A DNA stretch of 64,000 nt from positions 3,596,001 to 3,660,000 of the forward strand of contig NZ_CP064703.1 in NCBI RefSeq assembly GCF_023101085.1, read 5' to 3'. Positions 1 to 10,107 of this stretch are shown in pieces. Each line of letters begins with the position of its first letter. Within the stretch, counting starts at the first letter, position 1. The position numbers were made by a program, and so were the translations under genes. This stretch comes from Bradyrhizobium sp. 170 (GTDB lineage Bacteria; Pseudomonadota; Alphaproteobacteria; Rhizobiales; Xanthobacteraceae). The notes beneath the pieces were generated by a model. The model was not told the DNA's origin. It did no database searches and saw nothing but the letters and a program-made list of their open reading frames with translations.

Positions 1-261
1 ACGTCCTTTGTAGATACGCTGTTCATCGACGAGGGTTTTGGATCTCTCGACGCTGAAACGTTAGACATTGCTGTAGACGCCCTTGAAACGTTACAAGGAC
101 GAGGTCAGAAGGTCGGTGTTATCACGCATGTTGCTGCCATGATCGATCGAATCGCCGTGCAGGTCCGCGTCGAAAAGCGCGGAGGGGGCCGCTCGGAGGT
201 CCGTATTGCCACCGCGCTGCCATCAACTTGGTCCAGCAGCAATGAACGCGCCGTGGGATAG
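1..261 (+). CDS. sbcC: SbcC-like nuclease subunit, C-terminal end (partial)
   Basis: The window opens inside a reading frame whose last 86 residues are visible. They contain a Walker B/D-loop (LFIDEGFGSLD) and a switch histidine (VITHV), the C-terminal ATPase lobe of SbcC/Rad50-type SMC nucleases. Such proteins work with SbcD to cut hairpins and DNA ends in the cytoplasm. The gene ends with TAG and converges on the ATPase gene that follows on the minus strand. The upstream part lies outside the window, so its length, coiled coil and zinc hook cannot be checked; another SMC-like ATPase is possible. Confidence 0.8.
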   Translation, partial: TSFVDTLFIDEGFGSLDAETLDIAVDALETLQGRGQKVGVITHVAAMIDRIAVQVRVEKRGGGRSEVRIATALPSTWSSSNERAVG

Positions 262-342
262 TAAAAGGACGCAATCCCTTTCGGCGTTCGCTCTTTGCTC
301 GAATCGGGGAAACCGCGCAGCAAGACAACGTTAAAGCTCTAG

Positions 343-3000
343 CTATTTTGGCTTCATACTGGGCCGTTTAGCCTCGGCCATGGCACTTTCCGCCTTAAGA
401 TCAGCAACGAGCTTCTCGATCGAAGCAATGTCTTTTTCAAAATCCGCTGGATCGGGCACAGTGACGGTATCGGCTGCCGGGTTGTCATGACTGTGCGTGT
501 TTGCCTTGGTCATGCCTTCATGGAATCGGATCGCAAGAACATCCGAGAGGTGGACCATTCGTAGTTTTTGTGTCTCTATCCGGTCTACGCCCCGCCGTAC
601 AACATCACAAAAAATGCACTCTTCTACGAGACGCTCGTAAGTATCCCGCAGGCGACCATAGAGGTTCTTGATTGCGACTTCATAGTCGGTTGGGCTGGTC
701 GCATGAAGTTTTTTGACTGGAGCGTAGTCGTTACGGATACGGGCAAGTCTTTTATTGACGTTCAATCCCTTCCATACGACTCCCGCCGGGTCGATCTTCC
801 CGGCGTTCGCGGCGTCGGCAAACAAGGCAATCGTTTCCGGCAAGATTCCGAGAGCATCGGCTTCCCGGCACAGATCGTTGAAGAAGATCAAATCGTGTGT
901 GAAAACAATAACTTGTCGTGTCTGAGCTTCAGTCGCGATGCGCTCGGCGACTTTCAGTCCACGGTCACGGTCGAGGGATGAAACAGGGTCGTCGATGACG
1001 ATAGGTCCTGTACCCTCCGTGACGGCGACCTCGGTCAGGAAAGCCGCGAGAGCAAGCGCACGTTGCTCGCCTTCACTCAGAATATCCGAAGTCAACTTCG
1101 TCAGCGTGGTGCCAGGCGTGGTTTGGAAGGCGGCTTTGGTTTGGTCACTCTTGCGAGCCAGTCGGATTTTGAGATGCGTAATGTCTAGGGCCTTGCGTTC
1201 GGTTTCATACCGATCGATTACAATCTTTGTAAGATGAACGTCGACAAGATCGTTCGCCTTCTTGGTGATGCCTGTCGTTTGCACCTCTGCGAGTGCGGCG
1301 ACATAAAGCGCATCCTGTTTGAGGAGATCACGCCGCTTGATGAGTCGGTCGCGGCCAGCTGCGAGAATCTTTCGATCGGCAAGCTCTGCCCGTTCTGCCG
1401 CTAACTTTGCACGCTGCGCATTCTCATCCGCGCTGGCAAGCGCCGCGGCTTCCTGAGATAGAAGTTGCGCCAGTTCCGCAAGTGTCGTTGCAGGCGAAAC
1501 CAAAGGTAAAAGGGTTGAGGGCGCGGCCTCTGTGCCCTGTAGGGCGGCAATTGTCGCCGTACGCCTTGCTTCCGCGCCCTGCTTGAAGAGAGACAGCGCG
1601 TCAGCAAGCTCGCCATTTCGTTTTCGAATCTGTTCCAAACGGGCCGGCCAATCTTTGGACGCAAACGCTTCAAGCTTCGGAACCACAGTGAGCGTCGCGG
1701 AAACCGTCTCCTCGGCTTGATCCGCCGCCGTCGCAAGTGCGCCACCAACGAAAGTCTGAAAACGTCCCAATCGCTCCGATGCAGCGGGGCTGAGGGGCTG
1801 GTGACAGAGAACGCAGCTTTCAACGTTGTCAGTGGTATTGACGACTGGAAAGTCACGGCCGGCATACGCATCTATAATCGAGTAGTCACGGGCAGCGAGC
1901 CAAAGACGCCGCCATGTCTCTCCGCCGACGCCTGGAAGTGGCTCGGTTGAGAAAAGCGCGGTTGCATCGAGGCCCGCCGCATTGCGCGCCTCGATGGCGT
2001 GCTCCTTGAGCGTGCGATGCTCCTCTAGTTTCACGTCGCTTAAAGCTTCAACCAGGCTGCCGCAGTCTTGCGCCAAACCTTGAACCCAGGTCGAGAGGGC
2101 AGTCATGTCGGCAGCCGATGCTGTCGTCGCCGAGAGTAGGCGTATCAACTCGTCAAGCCGAGTTTGATCTCCTTCTGAGAATTTGGCTGCCTCGTCGATC
2201 TGCGTGTCTGTGGATTTAGCCGACAACCCCGAATAAAAGGCTTGCGCCTTCGTCGTCGTCACCATTTCGAAAGCGATTGTGGTGAGGCCGATCTGTCCAG
2301 TGATCGGCTTGCGCTCACCGTCTAGTCTTCCCTTGAGTGCGATGCAGAGTTCGTTCAGCTTGTGCGGCAACGCCAGGCCGAATGGCAGGAACTGAATTTG
2401 GTTGCCACCATCCACGTAGAGCTGGGCGGCGCTGCTATCGAATACCGCCACCTGTAGAAGCGCTTCCGAGGCAAGCCCGCCTGCCTTCCAGGGCACTATG
2501 ACTTCGCTACCGCCAGTCTCGATGACGATTTCGGCCGCCTGTGGTCCACTGCTTGAGCCATATACGTCACTCAAGACCTTCAGTTTGGCCGGGTTATCGA
2601 AGCGCGTGCGACAGGCCGTTCGAAATATCCGAACGAAACCGCTTTTTCCACTTCCATTGCGCCCATAAATAACAGTCAAACCGCTCGCTGCGAACGTAAG
2701 TGCGGCCGATGGCACAAGTCGATTGACGTTCTCGACGTTACGAATAGTTTTGATCTGCAGAGGCGAGCCTGCAGTGGCCGTTGACAGATGCGCTTTCCCG
2801 AGCGGGATGGCCGCGCCCGGTTTGGGCGAAAGAGAAAAACCGACGCTGTCCTTGATTAGATTGAGGAGGTCATCGTGATCCTGCGAGCCGATTGATCCGC
2901 CGCTCGCAAGTCTACGAAGCGCGTCCTGGCGCCATGGAGACAACTTCGTGGCTGACCATTCTAGAATGTCTTCGACTGCCCCCAAGCTAATGCCCCCCAC
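343..3000 (-). CDS. AAA_13-family ATPase, candidate RloC-like anticodon nuclease
   Basis: 885 aa. Seen: Walker A (GRNGSGKS, residues 113–120), long helical regions, a CVLC zinc-hook-like motif near residue 396, an ABC signature (LSEGEQRALAL) near 642, and a Walker B/D-loop (IVIDDPVSSLD) near 668. The C-terminal ~100 residues carry R785-x3-E789 followed by several histidines (817, 827, 836, 838). An SMC-like ATPase with a CxxC hook and a C-terminal R…E…H nuclease is the layout of RloC, the PrrC relative that cuts tRNA anticodons after DNA damage or phage infection. Cytoplasmic. Standalone gene beside Wadjet. The ATPase family call is firm; the anticodon-nuclease role is inferred from layout. 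Confidence 0.75.
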   Translation of the reverse strand: MGGISLGAVEDILEWSATKLSPWRQDALRRLASGGSIGSQDHDDLLNLIKDSVGFSLSPKPGAAIPLGKAHLSTATAGSPLQIKTIRNVENVNRLVPSAALTFAASGLTVIYGRNGSGKSGFVRIFRTACRTRFDNPAKLKVLSDVYGSSSGPQAAEIVIETGGSEVIVPWKAGGLASEALLQVAVFDSSAAQLYVDGGNQIQFLPFGLALPHKLNELCIALKGRLDGERKPITGQIGLTTIAFEMVTTTKAQAFYSGLSAKSTDTQIDEAAKFSEGDQTRLDELIRLLSATTASAADMTALSTWVQGLAQDCGSLVEALSDVKLEEHRTLKEHAIEARNAAGLDATALFSTEPLPGVGGETWRRLWLAARDYSIIDAYAGRDFPVVNTTDNVESCVLCHQPLSPAASERLGRFQTFVGGALATAADQAEETVSATLTVVPKLEAFASKDWPARLEQIRKRNGELADALSLFKQGAEARRTATIAALQGTEAAPSTLLPLVSPATTLAELAQLLSQEAAALASADENAQRAKLAAERAELADRKILAAGRDRLIKRRDLLKQDALYVAALAEVQTTGITKKANDLVDVHLTKIVIDRYETERKALDITHLKIRLARKSDQTKAAFQTTPGTTLTKLTSDILSEGEQRALALAAFLTEVAVTEGTGPIVIDDPVSSLDRDRGLKVAERIATEAQTRQVIVFTHDLIFFNDLCREADALGILPETIALFADAANAGKIDPAGVVWKGLNVNKRLARIRNDYAPVKKLHATSPTDYEVAIKNLYGRLRDTYERLVEECIFCDVVRRGVDRIETQKLRMVHLSDVLAIRFHEGMTKANTHSHDNPAADTVTVPDPADFEKDIASIEKLVADLKAESAMAEAKRPSMKPK

Positions 3001-3226
3001 TGTTGATTGTACGTTAGTCGCTAAGCAACGATAGCGCTAGTGCGGCGGGACAATGTGTGGAGCTTCTCACAGAATTCGTGAAAACGGGACAGTCCAGGGC
3101 GAATCAACTGGTGAATTCCAGCGATCTGCTGGGCTTGTTGTATTCGATTTGAGGGGTGAGCGGTGACCACCGATTCTAGAATCGCTTCGCTGAAACCTGC
3201 AGACAGGCCGCGGCGTTAACTCTCTT

Positions 3227-3710
3227 TTAGAGCGTCGTGAGTGCAGCAATGAGGGCTATGGCCTCGTTCCGGTTCTTCTGCGCGCCATCGGCAGTGAGTA
3301 GTTTCTCGGCAGCGGATAGGTCGGCCAGGAAGCGGTAGTCGTCGACGACACGCCGGATCATGCCCCCAAGATCGGGCTTCTGGTCTTTGCGCAGGAGGTT
3401 GGTGAGATCCGCGACGTCGTAGTTGCCACCTCCCTTCACCCGTTCGCAAAAGCGCGCGTAGTCGAGACCGGGACCGCCGCTGTTCCAGAGCTTTAACACC
3501 GCCAAGGATCTTATGAGGTTGCGGTTAAGCGGGCGGACGGGCGATTTCCGAAAGATCGTGCAGTTCGCGGATTTTCGAGCGCTGGCTGGCGGCGCGAATC
3601 TTTTCCGCGACGGCTTCATCAAATGAGAGAGACGGAATCGCCACAGGTGTGAACTTGAGGAGCTTAAAATAATCCTGTTCGATCTGCGCGACAGGCATGA
3701 CTGCCATCAC
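3227..3710 (-). pseudogene. AbiEii/AbiGii-type nucleotidyltransferase toxin remnant (frameshifted, N-terminally truncated)
   Basis: Two minus-strand frames together read like the C-terminal half of an AbiEii/AbiGii nucleotidyltransferase. The upstream frame (3525–3710) gives SLSFDEAVAEKIRAASQR and a HDLSEIA segment. The downstream frame (3227 to about 3545) gives LNRNLIRSLAVLKLWN and a helical C-terminus. They join at about 3535–3545 by a one-base shift. The family is usually about 250–300 aa and its catalytic N-terminal GS…DxD region is absent, as is an AbiEi antitoxin. The family call rests on the segment around the EKIRAA motif and is moderate. Confidence 0.55.
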
Positions 3711-3757
3711 GGGGGTTTACTCGTGATGTTTTCATCGTCCGCCATTTGCTGATCAGC

Positions 3758-4459
3758 CTAAGTCGCTCGACCGACGCGAGATTTGGAAGTGCTTGCGCTC
3801 CGCGGGCGGACCTTTTGCAGTTGGCCCGACGCTTTCACCCTCAGCAGCGCTATCTCGCCGACCAAATCCTCGATCCGCTTCTGAAGGTCTCGGATTTGGT
3901 CCCGGTCTTCGCGTCGATTGCGTTCAAAAGAGTCGATCAGGCGTTGTGCGGCGCGGAAATCGCTTTCTGCATTGCGCAACGCCGATTGCAGGCCCCCGAA
4001 GTTCTGGGCGAGTTCGTCCCGTTCTTTGCCGAGCTGCTTCACAGCTCGGGCCATCTCGTCGCGCTGCCTCTCGGCTCGGGCAAGCCTCTCGGATGAGGCA
4101 AGCGCCTCCCTTTCGAGACCGTCGATCTGCGTGCGCAAGGCGGCATTCTCTTCCCGCGCCGGGCCGGCTGATTCCGCGTGCGTGCTCGTCCAATACCTGG
4201 TGATCACTGAAAGGAACTGTTGGGAAGCCTCGGAGCTCATTTGTTGCAGTTCACGCACCAGCGTCTGCGGCAACCCGGAAGGGGAAGCTGAGAGCGGTTC
4301 CTGCCGTGGCATCTTCGCGACGACGGCCTTGATCCGGCTGACATTTCCTCCTCCCAACCGCATGCGCACACGCATCGGATTGATTTCTCCGCCTTCTACA
4401 ATCAACGCTTGCGCGGCAGCCATAATTTCGGAATCGGTATATTTCTGTGGGCGAGGCAT
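3758..4459 (-). CDS. KfrA N-terminal domain DNA-binding protein
   Basis: 233 aa. The first ~60 residues (YTDSEIMAAAQAL … GGGNVSRIKAVV) match the KfrA N-terminal helix-turn-helix domain known from plasmid-encoded regulators. Residues ~90–215 are a charged, heptad-like coiled coil, and the tail is basic. KfrA proteins bind DNA, autoregulate, and support plasmid partition or nucleoid-like structure. It is divergent from jetA with only 67 bp between start codons, so the two probably share a promoter region. A regulator of the Wadjet operon is plausible; an unrelated plasmid-maintenance gene is the alternative. Confidence 0.75.
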   Translation of the reverse strand: MPRPQKYTDSEIMAAAQALIVEGGEINPMRVRMRLGGGNVSRIKAVVAKMPRQEPLSASPSGLPQTLVRELQQMSSEASQQFLSVITRYWTSTHAESAGPAREENAALRTQIDGLEREALASSERLARAERQRDEMARAVKQLGKERDELAQNFGGLQSALRNAESDFRAAQRLIDSFERNRREDRDQIRDLQKRIEDLVGEIALLRVKASGQLQKVRPRSASTSKSRVGRAT

Positions 4460-4526
4460 TAGGGGCTGTTTGTTTTGTTTGTGCTAACTTATCCTATATC
4501 AACCCGCCGACCGCCGAAAGGGCGAC
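4460..4526. promoter_or_regulatory. Divergent promoter region, kfrA-like / jetABCD
   Basis: 67 bp between the start codons of the KfrA-like gene and jetA. It is AT-richer than its surroundings and must hold both promoters or one overlapping control region. No operator palindrome could be defined by eye. Confidence 0.4.
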
Positions 4527-5909
4527 ATGAGCTTTCTTGACGTCATTCCTCATGCCTTGTTTCGCATGCTGTCGTCGTCGGCGCATGTTCGCAACGTTGC
4601 GGTCCTGGAATCCATCTTTGAGCAATTCTTCGACGACTTCGCTTTCGCGCCCAAGAGAGCCGAGGTGTTGCAGGTCATCAGGCAAGTCCTGGACAATCCA
4701 GACTTCCGAACCATCGCGGACGACGACGAGGTCAATCCCTCTCCTGAGACCGCCGAGCATATTGTCTATGGCCGATTGCGCGATGACGGCTGGATCATGG
4801 AGGTGGCGAACCGAAAGGCCACCGAGGTCTACATGCCTCGCGAAGCTCACGCGCTGCTCTCCGCCCTCATCACTCTCAAGGAAGAGCTGACGATCGATAT
4901 CTCGGCTGAAGCCAGCCTGATCGACAGCGGCATTCTCGCAGCCTACCAGGACCCCGCTGGAAAGGTCATGAATATCGCCAGCGCACGCCGCCAAACGGTG
5001 CAACTGCGGCGCTCGATCGATGGCGTCCTGACGTCGCTACACCGCATCGAGGAAGACCTCATGCGATCCGACGGCCTGGCAGACCTGCTGACCAAGTTCA
5101 TGGAGCGCTTCGTTGAAAAGCTTCTGCTGGAGAATTACCGCGCACTAAAAGCATCGGCCTACAATCCGATGCGCTTCCAACGCAGCATCCAGACCAATAC
5201 CGAGCGTTTCCTAAACGATGAGGGCCAGATCGCCCGCGCTGCCATGGCGTTGGCCGATCAGCGGTTGGTCCCGGATGTCGCGACCGCTCAAGTCCAGATC
5301 GCGCAGGATCTTACGCGTATCCGAGATGTGTTCGCGAATCTGGGAGAAAAACTCGATGTCATCGACCGCTTCTCTCACAAACTTGAGCGCCGCATTGCGA
5401 CGACCGTTCGATATCAAGAGACGGGACGAAACATTCGTGAGGAACGGCTTCGCGATGCTATTCGTCTCGCATTTGCCCAGTGGAGCGCCGGCAACGTTGA
5501 GTGCGTGAGTCCGCTCGTTGAAATTCCGGTCCCATATTCGACGGCTACGCTGGCACTACCTAAGAAGGCGCGCGAGCCGGTCGAACCGCAGACGCGCCAG
5601 CCGAAGGCGGTCGATCCCGCCGATGTCATGCGCGAACAGATGGTTGACGCCTATGCCGCCGCCATGGACGTTACCCGTCATGCTGTTGCTGAACGCATGC
5701 GGACAGTAGTACCGGACGATGGCGGGTTCTTCGATCTCGACCATTTTGAGCCCGAATCAGCTCGCGATATCGCAATACTCTACGAAGCGCGCGCGGGTGC
5801 GCTCGCGGCCAATCCTGAATTTGAAATCCGCAAGAGTTCCTCTCGAAACCCGAACCGTTTTGTCTCGGGTCCCGGCCTATTGGTGCGCCGCAGAGAGGGG
5901 AAAACATGA
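4527..5909 (+). CDS. jetA: Wadjet anti-plasmid system protein JetA
   Basis: 460 aa, first gene of a four-gene operon. The protein is mostly helical, with kleisin-like ends (a winged-helix-like N-terminus beginning MSFLDVIPHALFRML). JetA is the kleisin of the JetABC SMC complex, which extrudes DNA loops and, with the nuclease JetD, cleaves closed circular plasmids. Identification rests mainly on order and size next to unmistakable JetB, JetC and JetD. Its stop overlaps the jetB start (ATGA). The Wadjet subtype was not assigned. Confidence 0.85.
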   Translation: MSFLDVIPHALFRMLSSSAHVRNVAVLESIFEQFFDDFAFAPKRAEVLQVIRQVLDNPDFRTIADDDEVNPSPETAEHIVYGRLRDDGWIMEVANRKATEVYMPREAHALLSALITLKEELTIDISAEASLIDSGILAAYQDPAGKVMNIASARRQTVQLRRSIDGVLTSLHRIEEDLMRSDGLADLLTKFMERFVEKLLLENYRALKASAYNPMRFQRSIQTNTERFLNDEGQIARAAMALADQRLVPDVATAQVQIAQDLTRIRDVFANLGEKLDVIDRFSHKLERRIATTVRYQETGRNIREERLRDAIRLAFAQWSAGNVECVSPLVEIPVPYSTATLALPKKAREPVEPQTRQPKAVDPADVMREQMVDAYAAAMDVTRHAVAERMRTVVPDDGGFFDLDHFEPESARDIAILYEARAGALAANPEFEIRKSSSRNPNRFVSGPGLLVRRREGKT

Positions 5910-6583
5910 CCTACTACTCGCGATGGGCGACGCGGCAAGCTGCCCAGGATCCTAACGTCACGGCCGAACAACTGACTGAGACCGCTAACAGGCTCCTGCA
6001 TCGGCAGTTCGTCGCTCGAGCCGATTTCGGCGGAGCTGCTCACTTCGACCGCATCGCCGCCAACCTCGATTATTTCAAGGATGTCTTCGCCGGCTTCGGG
6101 TTCCAGTTTATCTTCAACGACACTTGGGGCTACGCCGGCTACGTAAGTCCCGTCGCCTACAATAACGCGCGCGTGCCGACGCAGGAGACAATCGTTCTCC
6201 TCTGCCTGCGCCTGCTCTACAACGAGGGAGCCGAAAAGGGGTACTTTGTCGATTCCAGTGCGCAGATTCTTGTCGAGGAAGATGAGATCCAGACCGTTTT
6301 CTCATCGATGGGATCTCGCGCTCTCAAGCCAGGCGAGTTGCGGACAATTCTCACGACGTTCAAGCGAAAGGGCCTCGTCACGTTCGATCAAACACACTCT
6401 ATACAGGTGTCGGCTGACGTCATCATCCGTCCCACCATCACCGAGGTGGTCGACGGCTCCTTCTTGGCGCGTATCGAGGTGTGGGCCGGGCAGCCAGCAC
6501 GCTCGGAAGCGGCAACCGTCGAGAGTGACAGTGGCGGGGCAGATGAAGGCTCCGAACCCGAGCCGGAGACATCGTCATCATGA
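5906..6583 (+). CDS. jetB: Wadjet protein JetB (DUF4194-like)
   Basis: 225 aa, overlapping jetA and jetC by ATGA at both ends. The central segment (VPTQETIVLLCLRLLYNEG…) and winged-helix character match the DUF4194/MukE-like JetB subunit, a KITE protein bound to the kleisin JetA. The last ~35 residues are acidic and low-complexity. The tight overlaps imply translational coupling and fixed stoichiometry within the JetABC complex. Confidence 0.85.
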   Translation: MTYYSRWATRQAAQDPNVTAEQLTETANRLLHRQFVARADFGGAAHFDRIAANLDYFKDVFAGFGFQFIFNDTWGYAGYVSPVAYNNARVPTQETIVLLCLRLLYNEGAEKGYFVDSSAQILVEEDEIQTVFSSMGSRALKPGELRTILTTFKRKGLVTFDQTHSIQVSADVIIRPTITEVVDGSFLARIEVWAGQPARSEAATVESDSGGADEGSEPEPETSSS

Positions 6584-9500
6584 TTCCGGCCTTCGTGTTG
6601 CGCAACATCGCTGCGGTCAACTTTTATCTGTATGCGCAGGATTTCCCGATTGCCCAGCGGGGCAACGCTGTTTTCCTGGGAGGAAACGGTTCGGGCAAAT
6701 CGGTGCTGCTCGATGCGATCCAGATCGTCATGACGGGCATGAACAAGCGGTACCTCGATCTCAACAGCCGCGTGTCGGAGGGAGGGCGCAGCACACGAAC
6801 GGTACGTGAGGCATGTCTCGGCCTCCTTGACGATGGAGAGGGCTATCAGCGCGATACCTGCCTCACTTACATCGCGCTTGGGTTCGAGGCCGCTGACGGC
6901 AGCCGCCGTTGCACCGCGGGCGTCTGCCTTGAGGCTAAGGCCTCTCTCAGCGAAGAGAATGTTCTCGGCCTATTTATTGTCGACGGAGAAATTCTTCGAT
7001 TTTCCGATTTCGTTCACGACCGCCCCAAAGGCTTCGAGGAGAAGGGGTGGCAGAGCTTTCTGGATGAACAACGTCGCAAATCCCGCACGGTTCAGACCTT
7101 TCAGCGGCAAAACAACCGCGCCTACCTGCGCCATCTCTACGCGATCATTAATGCGAACGCCCGCGGCACCCAGCTCGACCCCGACCGCGCACGCGCGGCC
7201 ATGCGTCAAGCATTGTCCTTTGACATCGGCCAAATCACCAGTGTCACCGATTTCGTCAAGCGGTTCCTGCTCGACGATATCCCGATCGAAATCCAGACTT
7301 TCCAGGATCGCTACACCACTTGGCGCGACATGCAGAAGACCATCGAGCGTGTCGAGGCCGAGATCAAAACCGTGGAAACAATTCGCTCGGCATGCGAGCG
7401 TGTCATGGACGATCAGTTTAACGTCCGAATGTGGAGCTACGGGGCTGAGCGTGCCGAGTACGACCGCTATGGAGACGTGATAGCCAAGCAGTGCAAAGAC
7501 ATCGACGAGATGGAGGAGCAACTCGAGAGCACGCAATCTTATCAGACGAGGCTCGCTGAGGTGATCGAGCAGACACGGCGTCGGCTCGAGGCCCTAAAGG
7601 GTCAGATCGATGGAACGCCAGCCTATAAGCAGATTGAGTCTGCCCAAGCTGAACAGAATAGTCAGGCCGCCATTCGGAGGGCGGCCAACATCGAAGCAAA
7701 GTCGATCTTTGACGCCCTCAGCGCATTGCGCGAAGCAGCGACGAGTCGAGCTTTTCCCAAGAACCATGCGAGCATAGCAGATTTTGTATCACGATCGAGC
7801 GCCGATATCGGCGACACCTTCGACGCTACTTGGCCAAAAGCGCCCCGCCGAATTACAGCGATCGTCGAAACTGTGCCACCGCTCGCCGAAGCGCGAATCA
7901 CATTGGCCGAGCAGTATCAGGATGTGAGCGCGGCGAGAGCAAGCCTGGCGAAGGAATTCGAAGACATCAATCGCCGGCTGAGCAACCTGCGATCGGGTGG
8001 CACCGACATGCATCCCGACACGCAGGACTTCCTGGCCGACATGAGGAAGATGCGCGTGCCCGCGCAAAGCCTGACGGAAGTCGCCGACATTGCTCCAGGC
8101 TTTACGGAGTGGCGCGGCATTATCGAAGCGATTCTGGGAGACTGGGTCGATGCCGTCATCATCGAGCCTCACTTCATGGATCAGGCCTACCCGCATTTCG
8201 ACCGCAACTATAAGGCAACCAAAGCCAAACTTATCCAATCCGAGAACGTAATGCCGCAGGACCAAACTGTTCGGCAGGGCACGTTGGCTGAGGCCGTGGT
8301 CACCGAAAATCCATATGCGCGGGCGTTTCTCAACGTGCGGCTTGGCCGGATCATTCGCGCTCGTTCGGCGAATGATATTCGCAAAGGCGATCTCGCGGCC
8401 TCGGTCGATGGCAAATATGCCCATGGCCGGGGTATCGAGTATCGCAGACTGCCGCAAATTCCGCGGCTTGGACAGTCAGTGCGCGACCAGCAAATCGCTC
8501 AGCTAACCCAACAGCATCGAGACTTCGAGCCGCGTTTGCAGGCTGCCAAAGAGAACGAGCTTCGGCTGTTCGCCGCACTGGAGGCTATCAAGCGCGCCGA
8601 AGCCGCCCTGATCACAAACAAGGGTAACACGATCCGCGTGCTCAAGACGATTGAAGCGGCCGATCTCGAACACAAGCGACAAGCCGACCTCATCACCGAT
8701 CTCGAAGCTAAACTGCCCAAGGGCGTGATGGAGGAAAAACGCGAAATCGAGGCCGCGCTGGCCGCCTGCAAGCAAGAGCAAATCGACGAAGAAACGAAGG
8801 AAAAGGAACTCATTGGCAAGATCGGTCAGCGAAAAGGCGCGATGGAGGCCAATGCTGAGGAGCGGAAAAAAGCTGCTACAAAGGCTCGGGAGGCGTTCCC
8901 GCCATACGAACGTCGCCGGCGCCACCATAATCCGCCCGTCGGCCTCGAAGGGTTCGTGCGGCGCGCACGGGCAATCTATTTAAAAGAGCGGGCCACAGGC
9001 GAACACCCCGCCCACATACGTAATCGTTTTGAGACACTTCGTAAAGACAAGGCGCCGAGCCAGCGAGCCGCGGTGACGAGGCTCACAACGACGGTTCAGG
9101 ACTATGTGCTGGCCAACCCCGACCAGCACCCACGCTTTGAGTGGACTCAGTTCGTTGCAACCGAGCAGACGGCGATCCTTTATGATTGGATCGACATGCG
9201 ACATCGTGAGCTGACCCAGACGATCTTACGCAATTTCAAGATTCAGGTCGACAAGGCAGTGATCGCGTTGGTCGAGACCATGGTCCACGACTTCCTCAGC
9301 CGTCTGCGTGCCAATATCGACGCGGTCGATCGGACCAAGGACGATCTCAATAAGGCCCTTCGCGGCAGCGTATTTATGGGAGAGGTCTATCAAATCCGTC
9401 AGGAGCGTGACCAGGACAAGGAGACGATCCGATACTTGATTGATCGCCTCGACATCGTGGCGCCAAAAGCCACCGAGCTGATGCAATCAACGTTGAATCC

Positions 9501-10107
9501 GAATGATCCCGATCAGGTCAAGATCAAAGAGCTGATCGACATGTTGACACTCGAGAGCAATGACGATGCGCACCATCGTCGCCGCTTGCACGAATTGGCG
9601 GATTACCGCAACTATTTCCGTTTCAGCATCGATATCTGCGATCCGGAACAAAGTTACCGAAGGATATCCGATCTTGAGCAGCGCCGTGGCAAAGCCAGTG
9701 GCGGGCAGAAATTCGTTCCTTTCTATATTTGCCTCGGCGTCGCAGCTCAATCTGCGTACTTCAATCATCTCGGAGGCAGTCGGGACCCACCTCCACAATC
9801 AGCCCTTCTGCTGATGGACGAGGCGTTCGAAAAGCTCGATCCCGACAACATCTACAAGATCATTCAGTTCTACCACAGCTTGGGACTGCAGCTCATTATG
9901 GCTGCGCCGAAAACGCATCAGGCGCTCTATCAGGAAACCTTTGACACATTGATTTCGATCATCCGGGTTGGTCGCGCCATTCAGGCAACGCCTCAGCATT
10001 TCCATCACGACGCGCATATGCTTTTGCGCAAGGAGAACCCGATGCATCAGCCGCGCAGTTTCTTTGAAGAGCGTGTCCGTGAGGAACGGAGACATGCAGC
10101 GGAATAG
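6580..10107 (+). CDS. jetC: Wadjet SMC-like ATPase JetC
   Basis: 1,175 aa. Walker A (GGNGSGKS) lies at residues 34–41, and two long coiled-coil stretches (about 240–380 and 620–780) flank a hinge-like middle around 440–560. The C-terminal ABC signature (ASGGQKFV) is near 1039 and Walker B (LLLMDEAFEKLD) near 1077. This is the MukB/SbcC-like SMC motor of Wadjet. Its size fits the family. The stop overlaps the jetD start by 14 bp. No motif needed for ATP hydrolysis is visibly missing, so the system looks intact. Confidence 0.92.
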   Translation: MIPAFVLRNIAAVNFYLYAQDFPIAQRGNAVFLGGNGSGKSVLLDAIQIVMTGMNKRYLDLNSRVSEGGRSTRTVREACLGLLDDGEGYQRDTCLTYIALGFEAADGSRRCTAGVCLEAKASLSEENVLGLFIVDGEILRFSDFVHDRPKGFEEKGWQSFLDEQRRKSRTVQTFQRQNNRAYLRHLYAIINANARGTQLDPDRARAAMRQALSFDIGQITSVTDFVKRFLLDDIPIEIQTFQDRYTTWRDMQKTIERVEAEIKTVETIRSACERVMDDQFNVRMWSYGAERAEYDRYGDVIAKQCKDIDEMEEQLESTQSYQTRLAEVIEQTRRRLEALKGQIDGTPAYKQIESAQAEQNSQAAIRRAANIEAKSIFDALSALREAATSRAFPKNHASIADFVSRSSADIGDTFDATWPKAPRRITAIVETVPPLAEARITLAEQYQDVSAARASLAKEFEDINRRLSNLRSGGTDMHPDTQDFLADMRKMRVPAQSLTEVADIAPGFTEWRGIIEAILGDWVDAVIIEPHFMDQAYPHFDRNYKATKAKLIQSENVMPQDQTVRQGTLAEAVVTENPYARAFLNVRLGRIIRARSANDIRKGDLAASVDGKYAHGRGIEYRRLPQIPRLGQSVRDQQIAQLTQQHRDFEPRLQAAKENELRLFAALEAIKRAEAALITNKGNTIRVLKTIEAADLEHKRQADLITDLEAKLPKGVMEEKREIEAALAACKQEQIDEETKEKELIGKIGQRKGAMEANAEERKKAATKAREAFPPYERRRRHHNPPVGLEGFVRRARAIYLKERATGEHPAHIRNRFETLRKDKAPSQRAAVTRLTTTVQDYVLANPDQHPRFEWTQFVATEQTAILYDWIDMRHRELTQTILRNFKIQVDKAVIALVETMVHDFLSRLRANIDAVDRTKDDLNKALRGSVFMGEVYQIRQERDQDKETIRYLIDRLDIVAPKATELMQSTLNPNDPDQVKIKELIDMLTLESNDDAHHRRRLHELADYRNYFRFSIDICDPEQSYRRISDLEQRRGKASGGQKFVPFYICLGVAAQSAYFNHLGGSRDPPPQSALLLMDEAFEKLDPDNIYKIIQFYHSLGLQLIMAAPKTHQALYQETFDTLISIIRVGRAIQATPQHFHHDAHMLLRKENPMHQPRSFFEERVREERRHAAE

